A DNA stretch of 34,477 nt from Kiritimatiellia bacterium (GTDB lineage: Bacteria > Verrucomicrobiota > Kiritimatiellia > JAFGHX01). Positions within the stretch are counted from its first letter, which is position 1. Each line of letters opens with the position of its first letter. Under the pieces are notes generated by a model. It was not told the DNA's origin, did not search any database, and saw only the letters and a list, made by a program, of their open reading frames with translations. Shown one piece after another: positions 16,040 to 23,023 of this stretch. The translations under genes and the position numbers were made by a program. Location of the stretch: assembly GCA_016929905.1 (NCBI GenBank), contig JAFGHX010000381.1, positions 1 to 34,477 on the forward strand, written 5' to 3'.

Positions 16040-16069
16040 ATATTAATCTAACGCTCGTTAGATTAATAT
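16040..16069. promoter_or_regulatory. Putative TetR operator (30-bp perfect palindrome)
   Basis: Two 14-bp arms (16040-16053 and 16056-16069) are exact inverses around a 2-bp centre, with core CTAACG-CT-CGTTAG and AT-rich flanks. The CTAACG-N2-CGTTAG core and dyad form are typical of TetR/AcrR operators. It is 151 bp upstream of tetR, and its AT-rich flanks contain TAATAT, which could act as a -10 for leftward transcription. Binding by the neighbouring TetR is inference. Confidence 0.8.
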
Positions 16070-16225
16070 AACAGACGGCAAGCGGACAGGCAAGTGCTTT
16101 CTGAGGCGGGACGGGGCGGGTCTTCAGCGCGCGACGACGGCGAAGGGCATTCCATACGATCAGCACGAAAGGAGGACGCGGCGATTCAGCAGCACGCGCG
16201 GAGGGCGTTGCGGGTGCCGGCCGCC

Positions 16226-16255
16226 GGTAGCGCAGGCAGGAATGCCTGCGCTGCC
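16226..16255. repeat. Hairpin after the pectate-lyase-like gene
   Basis: AGCGCAGGCA-GGAA-TGCCTGCGCT forms a perfect 10-bp stem, extended by a G-T pair and two more pairs to 16226-16255. It lies about 60 bp beyond the stop of the minus-strand pectate-lyase-like gene and could mark the end of that transcript, though no T-tract is present. The remaining 16070-16315 sequence shows nothing else. Confidence 0.65.
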
Positions 16256-16315
16256 GCATCTGAAGACAGCACGTGTCTGAGCGCCATTCGAGGCCAACCC
16301 TACCCCGACATTCGG

Positions 16316-17818
16316 TCAGTCTCCGGCGGCAAGCCTCAGTCCGCCGGGCGGCGCGGGCGGTGTGGCGTCGACGAGGCCATGGAGGCGCTGCGCCGCGAGT
16401 CCGTTGACGTACTCCTCGATCGCCGTGTAACCCGAGGGCATGAGGCGGCTGGGGTCGGTGCCGAGCTGCTTGTTCAGCCCGTTCGCCTCTTCCCACGTGT
16501 CCGGCATGCCGTCGTTGTCGGTGTCCTGCGGCGGCGCGCAGGGCGTCAACCCGTCCAGGTACCAGGCGTCGGTCGGCGTGAGCGGCGCGTTGCGGTCGCA
16601 GGAGCCGGTGCCCGTCCGCACCTCTTCGATGGTGCGCCGGGTCACGCGGTCGCGCGGGAAGCAGCCGGCTTCGGCCAGGACGATGTCGTACGCCTGGGTT
16701 GCGGAATGGGTGGTCACGGGCGGGACCGAAACGGGCGAGGCCAGCTTCGTGCCGAGATAGTTGTACTGGACCCAGGACGGGAACGACTCGCCGCCTGAGA
16801 GATCCCCGAACGGCCCGTAGTCGCGGCCCTGATAATGCGCGAGGTAGTTGCCGGCAATGTGGTAGGTGCCGTCGGCATAGGCGGCGATCATGAAGATCCG
16901 GGCATGGCTCGGCCCGTAGATGTAGTAGTTGCCGACGATGTTGACGATGCCCGTCCGCTCGCCGTCATGGACGAAGCACTGATAGACATCGTAGATGACG
17001 TTGTTGCGCACGTCGCCCGGCCAATCCAGGCGATCGGGGCTCAGACACGGCGCGCGGCGGTAGTGATGTGCGAAGAGGTTGTGGTGCACGGACACGTTGC
17101 CGCTGTTGCTCGCGCGGCAGATGAAGCCGAAGTTGTGGCTGTCGATCGGGTCCGACTCTTCGATTGTGCACCACTGCACCGTCCAGTCGTGTGCCTGGTA
17201 GATGTCTACCACTTCGTCCGTCCCCCACGAAAAGGAGCAATGGTCCATGATGCCGTTCGACGACTGACCCATCGTGGCACAGTCGCCCTGGCTGTACTGC
17301 GCAGGAGGCGGCCTGAGACGCCGGAACCGGAGGAACCGGACCGTGACGTCGTGCAGGTTGTAGCCGTAGCCGATGAGCCGCCCCTCAACGGTGATGCCGG
17401 CGCCCGGCGCAGTCTGGCCGGCGATCGTGATGGACGGATGGCGAATGGTCACGTCGCCGTGGATAACGCCACTGACATCAAAGACCACCATCCGGGGCCC
17501 GCTCACATCGCACGCCGCCTGCAGGCTGCCGGGGCCCGACGTGTTCAGGTTTGTCACCTTGATCACCTGTCCGCCGCGGCCGCCTCGGGAGACGGCTCCG
17601 AACCCTTCGGCGCCGGGAAAAGCCGGCAGTGCCCATGCGGCGGCCGCCGCCAGAAGCATCAGTGCAACCGACAGCCAAACGACGGTCGCGGCGTTCCGAT
17701 CAATATACACGCCTCTGCGTGTGTCTGAGCAGGGCGGCCGTCCCGGCCGCCCATGGCCGGGCGGGACGCCCGGCCTGCTTGGGTTGACGGCAACGTTCAC
17801 TCCAATCCATTCGCTCAT
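16316..17818 (-). CDS. Secreted pectate-lyase-like protein (PL1-type parallel beta-helix)
   Basis: From the ATG at 17818 the protein has 500 aa. FPGAEGFGAVSRGGRGGQVI followed by VTNLNTSGPGSLQAACD is the standard opening of PL1-type pectate lyases; DHCSFSWGTDE and HHNLFAHHYRRAPCL are later helix blocks, the last holding an Arg-x-Pro like the catalytic Arg region. DTDNDGMPDTWEEANGLN near the C-terminus is a calcium-loop motif. Oddly, a perfect signal peptide (ending AAAAWA) begins only at about residue 37; the first 36 residues are partly encoded by two hairpin repeats (17732-17775). A GTG at 17710 would start right at the signal peptide but has poor ribosome-site spacing, whereas 17818 has GGAG 5 nt upstream. 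It starts 2 nt after the PQQ-like gene stop, so the two are probably cotranscribed. The C-terminus PPAPPGGLRLAAGD looks like the first strand of a lost FN3 domain. Confidence 0.85.
   Translation of the reverse strand: MSEWIGVNVAVNPSRPGVPPGHGRPGRPPCSDTRRGVYIDRNAATVVWLSVALMLLAAAAAWALPAFPGAEGFGAVSRGGRGGQVIKVTNLNTSGPGSLQAACDVSGPRMVVFDVSGVIHGDVTIRHPSITIAGQTAPGAGITVEGRLIGYGYNLHDVTVRFLRFRRLRPPPAQYSQGDCATMGQSSNGIMDHCSFSWGTDEVVDIYQAHDWTVQWCTIEESDPIDSHNFGFICRASNSGNVSVHHNLFAHHYRRAPCLSPDRLDWPGDVRNNVIYDVYQCFVHDGERTGIVNIVGNYYIYGPSHARIFMIAAYADGTYHIAGNYLAHYQGRDYGPFGDLSGGESFPSWVQYNYLGTKLASPVSVPPVTTHSATQAYDIVLAEAGCFPRDRVTRRTIEEVRTGTGSCDRNAPLTPTDAWYLDGLTPCAPPQDTDNDGMPDTWEEANGLNKQLGTDPSRLMPSGYTAIEEYVNGLAAQRLHGLVDATPPAPPGGLRLAAGD
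17732..17752. repeat. Hairpin (TCC loop), first of a tandem pair
   Basis: GGGCGGCCG-TCC-CGGCCGCCC, perfect 9-bp stem with 3-nt loop. It sits 2 nt from a second hairpin with the complementary loop, and inside the apparent N-terminal coding region of the pectate-lyase-like gene. Confidence 0.7.
17755..17775. repeat. Hairpin (GGA loop), second of a tandem pair
   Basis: GGCCGGGCG-GGA-CGCCCGGCC, perfect 9-bp stem with 3-nt loop. Its loop is the complement of the neighbouring hairpin's loop, so the pair is arranged head to head, as REP elements are in BIMEs. Confidence 0.7.
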
Positions 17819-17820
17819 GA

Positions 17821-20298
17821 TCACTCCAGCCAGGCTCTGGCCCGGAAGACGCTGACCGCCCCGAGCGTGTTCGTGAACCGCACCGTGCCGCCGGTGGCGA
17901 GGAGATTGGTGTAGCCCGGCACACCGGCCCAGTTCTCGTCCGGCGGCGGATTCGATTTCTGCAGATCGTAGTAGCGCTGGTAGCCCTCGTAGCCCGTGCC
18001 GGTCGCGACGATGGTGGGGAACGAGACAACAATGTGCGGCACCTCGAGCGCGACAATAACCCCGAAATAGCTTTCCCCGCCGGCTGTCGGGTCGGTCCCC
18101 GCTACGAACTCCTCCCAATTCGAATACCCATCGCCGTCGTAATCTTCGCCGGGCGCGGCGTTGGCCACGTTGGTGCCGCCGAACTGCTCGATCTCCCACG
18201 CATCGGAGACGCCGTCGCCGTCGATGTCGTCGACCAACCCCGTCCGATATTCCACTACGAGTTCGGGCGCGCCGAGCGAGTCGCCCTCCCACGCTTCGGC
18301 CGTGCGCTTGCCCGTGCCGGTGACGATCAGCGCCAGCGCGTTGCCGGGACGCCAGCGGTCGTGGCCCACGATCGCCTGAATCACGGCAGCCAAATCCGGC
18401 GTGCGTTGGTCCGCGCCGGCCTGGCCGACCGTGTTCCAAGCCGGCACCGACCACGCCACGGAAGCGTCCGTCAACGGGCGTGTGGTCACGTCGTATGCGT
18501 TGGTGGTGAACGCGCGCGCCTTGCCGGTATGCTCGCCACGAATCGTGAGGGTGGTTCCCGTGCTGCCCGACTCGTCCACCTTGAACTGCACGTGGGCATG
18601 TGCGATCGTCGCGCCCGGCGGCACATCCAGGCCCACGAACCGCAGCCCGATCGTCTGCACCCCGCTCACGTCTTCGGTCAGCTCCAGGTCGCTGCTGTCG
18701 GTATACACCGAGCCGTCGCCCCGTTCTTCGACGTCGTCCATCCCGGCGGCGATGCGCAACCCGCGCGTTGCCGTGCGTTGAAGCGTCGTGGCGTCGTCCA
18801 TGTTGGAATACGCGGAGTTGCCGGCGGAATTCCAGGCCTTTACCTTGTAGTAGAATTTCGTTTCAGCCGGCAATCCGCTGTCGGTGTACCCCGTCGTGTC
18901 GGCGTCCGGCTCCGCCATGCGCACCCAGTCGCTTGCGCCGCTCTGGCGCCGGTCGAGCTTGAAGCACGTTTCCTTGCTGCTGTTGTCGGACCAACTCACC
19001 CGAATCTCCGAGGCCGAGAGCGCGGTTGCCGACAAGTCGCCCGGCGCCGCCGGAGGCGCAGGCCCGGAGCCGCCGACCTGCAGGCACACCAGGGCGCCCT
19101 GGTGACTGCGGCAGTAGATCTTTCCGTTCGCCAGCGAGGGCACCGTCCACCAGCGCTGCCCGTGCGCGTTTGGAATCACCTCAATGCTCGAGCGGCCTTC
19201 GGCGTTGAAGCCGGAAGGCGATGCCAGAGCCACGGTCAAATCGCCCCGCTCGCCGAGAAGAATCAGTTTGCCGTCCGCCGCTATCACAAAGCCGTGGTAC
19301 AACCCCAAGTCGTTGCGCGACCATTCCACAGACCCGTCCTGCAAATCGATGCACCGCAGGCTCGTGCCGCTGTTGCCCTGCCGGCCGTGAAAGCCGTACA
19401 CGTATTGCCCGACCCGCGTAGAGGTGGTGAAATGGTTCTCCATGTTCATGTTCACCCAGACCGAGGACAGCGTCGAGCCGCCCAACTGCGCCAACGCGCA
19501 GCCCTTACCGTAAGACGAGGACAAAAACATCGCGTCGCCATACAGCACCGGATCGGCACAGTTCACCGCATTCCAGGCGTACTGCCAGCGGACCGCACCG
19601 TTGGCGGGATTCAGACCGATCAGCCTGCCGTCCCCGAGCAGGACCATGGTCGGCTGCGAATTCCAGGTCATCAGCCAGGGGGATGTGTGCGTGGCGCCGC
19701 CGCTGCTCGTCCAGACGATGTTGTGCGGCGCGTTCCGGTCGACGGCCGTGCCGGAGCCGCCTGCATTCAGCAGCACCAGATTCCCGTGGACCATCGGAGA
19801 ACCGCACAGTCCCTCGCTCGAGTTGCGGCCGGCATTCACGAGCTTCGACCACAGCAGCGCGCCGGTCAGCTTGTTCCAGCAGTTCAGGTGTCCCTCGTGG
19901 CTGTAGGTGTAGACCTCGTCGCCCACAACGGCGGGCGTCGCGCGCGGTCCGTCGTAACCGATGGTTCCGCACGCGTAGGAGTTCGTCCAGATCCGTGCGC
20001 CGGTAGCCTCGTCGAGGCAGTACACCACGTCGCGACCGCCGCTGTAGCCCGCGGTGTAGACGCGGCCGTCGCTGATCGACGCGCCCGAGAACCCCTCCCC
20101 AACAGACTGCGTCCACACGGTCATGGGCGGCCACGTCTGGAGCCAGCCCGTCTCGGCCGAGATGCCGTTGCGGTTCGGCCCGCGCCACTGCGGCCAGTCG
20201 TCGGCCAGCCCCCATGTCGGCAGCATGAGGCAACAGCAGGCACACGCGGAGGACACGGCCAGAAGCACGAAGCGGCGAATCCGTGGCGTCTCACTCAT
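17821..20298 (-). CDS. Secreted PQQ-like beta-propeller protein with FN3, DNRLRE-like and calcium-loop modules
   Basis: An 825-aa exported protein. Signal peptide 1-32, then DDWPQWRGPNRNGIS and a PQQ-like outer-membrane-type beta-propeller (about 33-410) with repeated W/LTG blades (LNCWNKLTGALLW, GLNPANGAVRWQY). An FN3 domain (about 414-505, ending KFYYKVKAWNSAGNSAYSN) follows, then a DNRLRE-like beta-sandwich (about 512-685), thrombospondin-3-like calcium loops (DIDGDGVSDAWE, DYDGDGYSNWEEF) and a C-terminal module ending FRARAWLE. These last three units recur in the GH20 protein at 23024-28066. Such propellers in PVC bacteria usually lack quinone catalysis and may bind glycans or partners. 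The ATG at 20298 has GGGAG 8 nt upstream; an earlier in-frame ATG lacks a match. It leads an operon with the pectate-lyase-like gene. Confidence 0.85.
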   Translation of the reverse strand: MSETPRIRRFVLLAVSSACACCCLMLPTWGLADDWPQWRGPNRNGISAETGWLQTWPPMTVWTQSVGEGFSGASISDGRVYTAGYSGGRDVVYCLDEATGARIWTNSYACGTIGYDGPRATPAVVGDEVYTYSHEGHLNCWNKLTGALLWSKLVNAGRNSSEGLCGSPMVHGNLVLLNAGGSGTAVDRNAPHNIVWTSSGGATHTSPWLMTWNSQPTMVLLGDGRLIGLNPANGAVRWQYAWNAVNCADPVLYGDAMFLSSSYGKGCALAQLGGSTLSSVWVNMNMENHFTTSTRVGQYVYGFHGRQGNSGTSLRCIDLQDGSVEWSRNDLGLYHGFVIAADGKLILLGERGDLTVALASPSGFNAEGRSSIEVIPNAHGQRWWTVPSLANGKIYCRSHQGALVCLQVGGSGPAPPAAPGDLSATALSASEIRVSWSDNSSKETCFKLDRRQSGASDWVRMAEPDADTTGYTDSGLPAETKFYYKVKAWNSAGNSAYSNMDDATTLQRTATRGLRIAAGMDDVEERGDGSVYTDSSDLELTEDVSGVQTIGLRFVGLDVPPGATIAHAHVQFKVDESGSTGTTLTIRGEHTGKARAFTTNAYDVTTRPLTDASVAWSVPAWNTVGQAGADQRTPDLAAVIQAIVGHDRWRPGNALALIVTGTGKRTAEAWEGDSLGAPELVVEYRTGLVDDIDGDGVSDAWEIEQFGGTNVANAAPGEDYDGDGYSNWEEFVAGTDPTAGGESYFGVIVALEVPHIVVSFPTIVATGTGYEGYQRYYDLQKSNPPPDENWAGVPGYTNLLATGGTVRFTNTLGAVSVFRARAWLE

Positions 20299-20347
20299 GT
20301 TTGCCACTCCCTTCGATCTAACGCGCACAAGAACCGAACACCCCCCC

Positions 20348-20377
20348 TTGTCAACCGCTCCCAGAATAGCCTATACT
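20348..20377 (+). promoter_or_regulatory. Candidate promoter for the AraC-TPR regulator
   Basis: TTGTCA (20348-20353), an 18-bp spacer and TATACT (20372-20377) make a fair sigma-70 promoter pointing at the regulator that starts at 20645. This leaves a leader of about 260 nt containing two hairpins. Confidence 0.45.
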
Positions 20378-20391
20378 TCACCGTCTGTCTT
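20363..20391 (-). promoter_or_regulatory. Candidate promoter for the PQQ-like/pectate-lyase operon
   Basis: On the minus strand AAGACA (20386-20391), a 17-bp spacer and TATTCT (20363-20368), preceded by GGC, would start transcription about 55 nt before the ATG at 20298. It overlaps the opposing promoter, so the two directions may compete. Confidence 0.35.
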
Positions 20392-20516
20392 TATCTGTAT
20401 CGATCTTTTACTTTAATTTTTCGATCATTCAAGGCCTGTACGGCGGCTGCCCGCTACTGGTAGGTGCCGGGACCGGGCAGAAAGGTTCAGGTTCTTCTCG
20501 GAGAATGCGGGGCGTA

Positions 20517-20538
20517 GGCCAGGCGTCCTCGCCTGGCC
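20517..20538. repeat. Hairpin (TCCT loop), first of a tandem pair
   Basis: GGCCAGGCG-TCCT-CGCCTGGCC, perfect 9-bp stem. It lies in the leader of the AraC-TPR regulator; flanking GTAG (20514-20517) and CTAC (20561-20564) enclose this hairpin and its neighbour. Confidence 0.7.
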
Positions 20539-20539
20539 C

Positions 20540-20561
20540 GGGCGGCCGGGGACGACCGCCC
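20540..20561. repeat. Hairpin (GGGA loop), second of a tandem pair
   Basis: GGGCGGCCG-GGGA-CGACCGCCC, a 9-bp stem with one mismatch. Its left arm equals that of the 17732 hairpin and its loop is the complement of a TCCC loop, so this pair repeats the TCC-then-GGA order of the 17732-17775 pair. Confidence 0.65.
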
Positions 20562-20644
20562 TACTCACTTTGTGCATAGGTACCGCCCGACGCAAGCACT
20601 CGACCCTTATTGTGTTCGCGTCGGACAGGGCTAAGGAAACAGCC

Positions 20645-22930
20645 GTGAAGCAGGCGCGTTACGAGGCGATGGTTCGCAAGGCGCTGGCACATATGGAGGG
20701 GAATCTCGGCAAGCCCCTGACGGTGCCGGAGATTGCCCGCGCCGTGGGCTATTCGGACGTGCACCTGCGCCGCGCGTTTCGCGCGGTGACGGGCTCGGGC
20801 GTGCTGCCGAACCTGCTGCGGCTGCGGATGGACCGGGCCAGGCAGCTCCTGCGCGAGACACAGCTTGATATCTCGGAGGTGGGGGCGCGGGTCGGCTTTC
20901 GCGGGGCGTCCTGGTTCTCGCGCGCGTTCGTGGCCAAGGTGGGCATGACCCCATCGGCCTTCCGCGACGCCGCGCGAGCGACCGGGGAGGCCCCCGTGCC
21001 TGCCGCCGAGGCCGTGGGGGCGGTTCCAGGCCGAGTCTGGTTCCGCGACGATTTCTCCAGCAGAGCCGTCGAACCTTGGTGGCGGCGGCTCAGCGGGCGG
21101 TGGCGGCAGACGAAAGGACAGCTCGCCGGCTCGCACGAGGAGGACGGGCTGATGGCACTGGCGAAGCCGTTGCCCGAAAACTTCCGTGTCTCGTTCGAGG
21201 CGAAGGTGGAGCCGGCCGGCCGCGCGCGGCCCGCGCATCTGCTGGTTCATCTGCGTGACGATCAACTCGAGGAGTACTACTGCGGGATCGCGCTTGGCGC
21301 ACACGACAACACCTGCGGCGAGTTCCGTTATCGCGGTGTGGCCAGGCAGTGGAATCCGCGCGCCCGGGTCCGGCCGGGCCAATGGCAACGTGTTGTGTTG
21401 GAGCTCGAGACAGACACCACGCGGCTGATCCTTGATGGTGAGGAGGCTTTCGGCTTTCGAGATCCGTTCCCACCCTCCTATACGGCACGCAGCAAGCTGG
21501 TGCTGGGCTGTTGGCGCGGCGCCATTCGCGTACGGGCCATGATGATCGAGGATCTGGGCGCCCCCACACTCGTGCACGCGGTGAGCGTAGGCGACTCGCT
21601 CTACAACGCGGGCCTGCATGAAAAGGCTCGCGAGTTCTATACACGCCGCATGCAGGCCACAGACTCAGCCGCGGAGATGGTTGAGCTGCGATACAAGATC
21701 GGCATGTGCTATCTGGCGCAGGACGCGTTCTCCCCGGCCAGGCAGTGGCTGGACAAAGTGGGCCCGCAGCAGGAGAGCCCCTTCTGGAGCCAGCAGGCCG
21801 AGCTGGCGAAACTGGCTGCAGACTGGCGCATGGGCAAGCATGAGGCATTCATGCGACACGCCCGGCAGCTCTTCGCGGAGCCGGCCGTGCGGGACGGCGT
21901 GCGCGAGACCGTCGCGCGCGCGTGCGGTGACGCGGAGACGCGCGGGTTCTGGGCGCGGTCGGCCGCATTGGCGAAAATGCTGTGCGGCCTCGAGACGGAA
22001 GACCGTCTGCTCGCGGCGCTCGCCGAGCTGCGGGCGTCCGGCTCGTCATTCTACGCGAACCGGCTGCCGGCCGCCGAACGCCACGCGCGCCGCGTGCTCG
22101 CCCGAAAGGACATACCCGAATCGCTGCGCATCAAGACCTTGCTCCTGCTGTCCGCAATTGCCACGGCCCGCGGCCGGAACGAGGAATCGGACACGATACT
22201 CGAACAGGTCAAGAGCGCCACCGACGACCCGGTCCTGCATGCACAGTGCGAGGTGCGCCATGCATGGAACCTGCGCGCCAGGCGGCAGTTCGAGGAAGCG
22301 CTGGACCGGTTCAAGGCGGCGGCCATCAAGTACTCCGCCCTGTACGACGCGGGCGCATGGGCCGCTACCCACGCGGCCTTCATCCTGTGCGAAGCCGGCG
22401 ACACGAAGCCGGCACGACGGATCCACAAACAGATTCTCCGCACACACCCGAATACACGCACCACGCGACCCGGCAATCGAAGCGGGTTCCTGTACGTCCC
22501 GCACCTGATCGACGGCGAATACGAACAAGCCGCCGCCCTGCTCGAAGAAGACGCCCGACATGACGACGAACCGCCGGCACTGCGTGCCGCCCAGGGGATC
22601 ATGGCCGGGATCCTCTACGCGGTGGCCTCCCGGGAAGACCGCGCCAAGGAACTGTGGATGGAAGTGCGGCGGCGCTTTCCGCCTTCGCGCTGCCATTTCT
22701 ACGCCGACGTTGCCGAGGCGTTGCAGGCGGGCAAGAGCCGCGCGCTCGAGGAGCTGCCCTACCAGCCGGGGCACCGCGCCGAACTCTTCTACCTGGCCGC
22801 GCTCCTGCACGAAGCCCGCCAGGAGCCCGGACGCGCACGCAGATGGCTGAACCTCTGCGTCGCCGAAGACCCCACCCTGCACTGGCCCGCGCGGCTCGCC
22901 GCCAAACGGCTCGAGCTCCTGCAAGGATAG
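20645..22930 (+). CDS. AraC-type regulator with N-terminal HTH, beta-sandwich domain and TPR-rich C-terminus
   Basis: A 761-aa protein of unusual layout. Residues about 15-108 are a complete AraC DNA-binding domain (LTVPEIARAVGYSDVHLRRA, then LDISEVGARVGFRGASWFSR). Residues about 130-305 form a concanavalin/DUF1080-like beta-sandwich (VWFRDDFSS at the start, a GQWQRVVLELETDTTRLILD strand pair inside), a fold often used to bind sugars. From about 315 to the end are TPR-like helix pairs (LYNAGLHEKAREFYTRRM, FEEALDRFKAAAIKY). No signal peptide or membrane segment is seen, so it is cytoplasmic. Most AraC proteins have the HTH at the C-terminus. The GTG at 20645 was chosen for its AAGGA 8 nt upstream and position just before the HTH; an ATG at 20570 would add 25 unlikely residues. 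It is divergent from the PQQ-like/pectate-lyase operon, its probable target. Confidence 0.85.
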   Translation: MKQARYEAMVRKALAHMEGNLGKPLTVPEIARAVGYSDVHLRRAFRAVTGSGVLPNLLRLRMDRARQLLRETQLDISEVGARVGFRGASWFSRAFVAKVGMTPSAFRDAARATGEAPVPAAEAVGAVPGRVWFRDDFSSRAVEPWWRRLSGRWRQTKGQLAGSHEEDGLMALAKPLPENFRVSFEAKVEPAGRARPAHLLVHLRDDQLEEYYCGIALGAHDNTCGEFRYRGVARQWNPRARVRPGQWQRVVLELETDTTRLILDGEEAFGFRDPFPPSYTARSKLVLGCWRGAIRVRAMMIEDLGAPTLVHAVSVGDSLYNAGLHEKAREFYTRRMQATDSAAEMVELRYKIGMCYLAQDAFSPARQWLDKVGPQQESPFWSQQAELAKLAADWRMGKHEAFMRHARQLFAEPAVRDGVRETVARACGDAETRGFWARSAALAKMLCGLETEDRLLAALAELRASGSSFYANRLPAAERHARRVLARKDIPESLRIKTLLLLSAIATARGRNEESDTILEQVKSATDDPVLHAQCEVRHAWNLRARRQFEEALDRFKAAAIKYSALYDAGAWAATHAAFILCEAGDTKPARRIHKQILRTHPNTRTTRPGNRSGFLYVPHLIDGEYEQAAALLEEDARHDDEPPALRAAQGIMAGILYAVASREDRAKELWMEVRRRFPPSRCHFYADVAEALQAGKSRALEELPYQPGHRAELFYLAALLHEARQEPGRARRWLNLCVAEDPTLHWPARLAAKRLELLQG

Positions 22931-23023
22931 CGGCCTCACGGCCAATGAAAGAGGAACGGGCCGTATCGCGCACGGTGGACCTTCTCCTGCTCCTTGCCGC
23001 CGGTCGTGCTTCGCGCTTCCCGC

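Noticed and set aside
15890..16315. Cobalamin riboswitch in front of the tetR-mttB operon
   Set aside because: Looked for because of the corrinoid link; I see no B12-box-like sequence, only the inverted repeat, operator and hairpin.
13818..16496. The mttB frame stays open upstream through the whole tetR gene, suggesting one 892-aa fusion
   Set aside because: The upstream part is low-complexity Arg-rich sequence out of frame with the clear TetR protein; the ATGA overlap and ribosome site at 15236 mark the real start.
17821..20298. Quinoprotein alcohol dehydrogenase
   Set aside because: Only the propeller repeats resemble this family; the rest is FN3, beta-sandwich and calcium-loop modules, and no catalytic Asp/Cys-pair pattern was evident.
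20348..20354. TTGACA on the minus strand as -35 of the PQQ-like operon
   Set aside because: No acceptable -10 follows at 16-19 bp; the reverse reading as the plus-strand -35 TTGTCA fits better.
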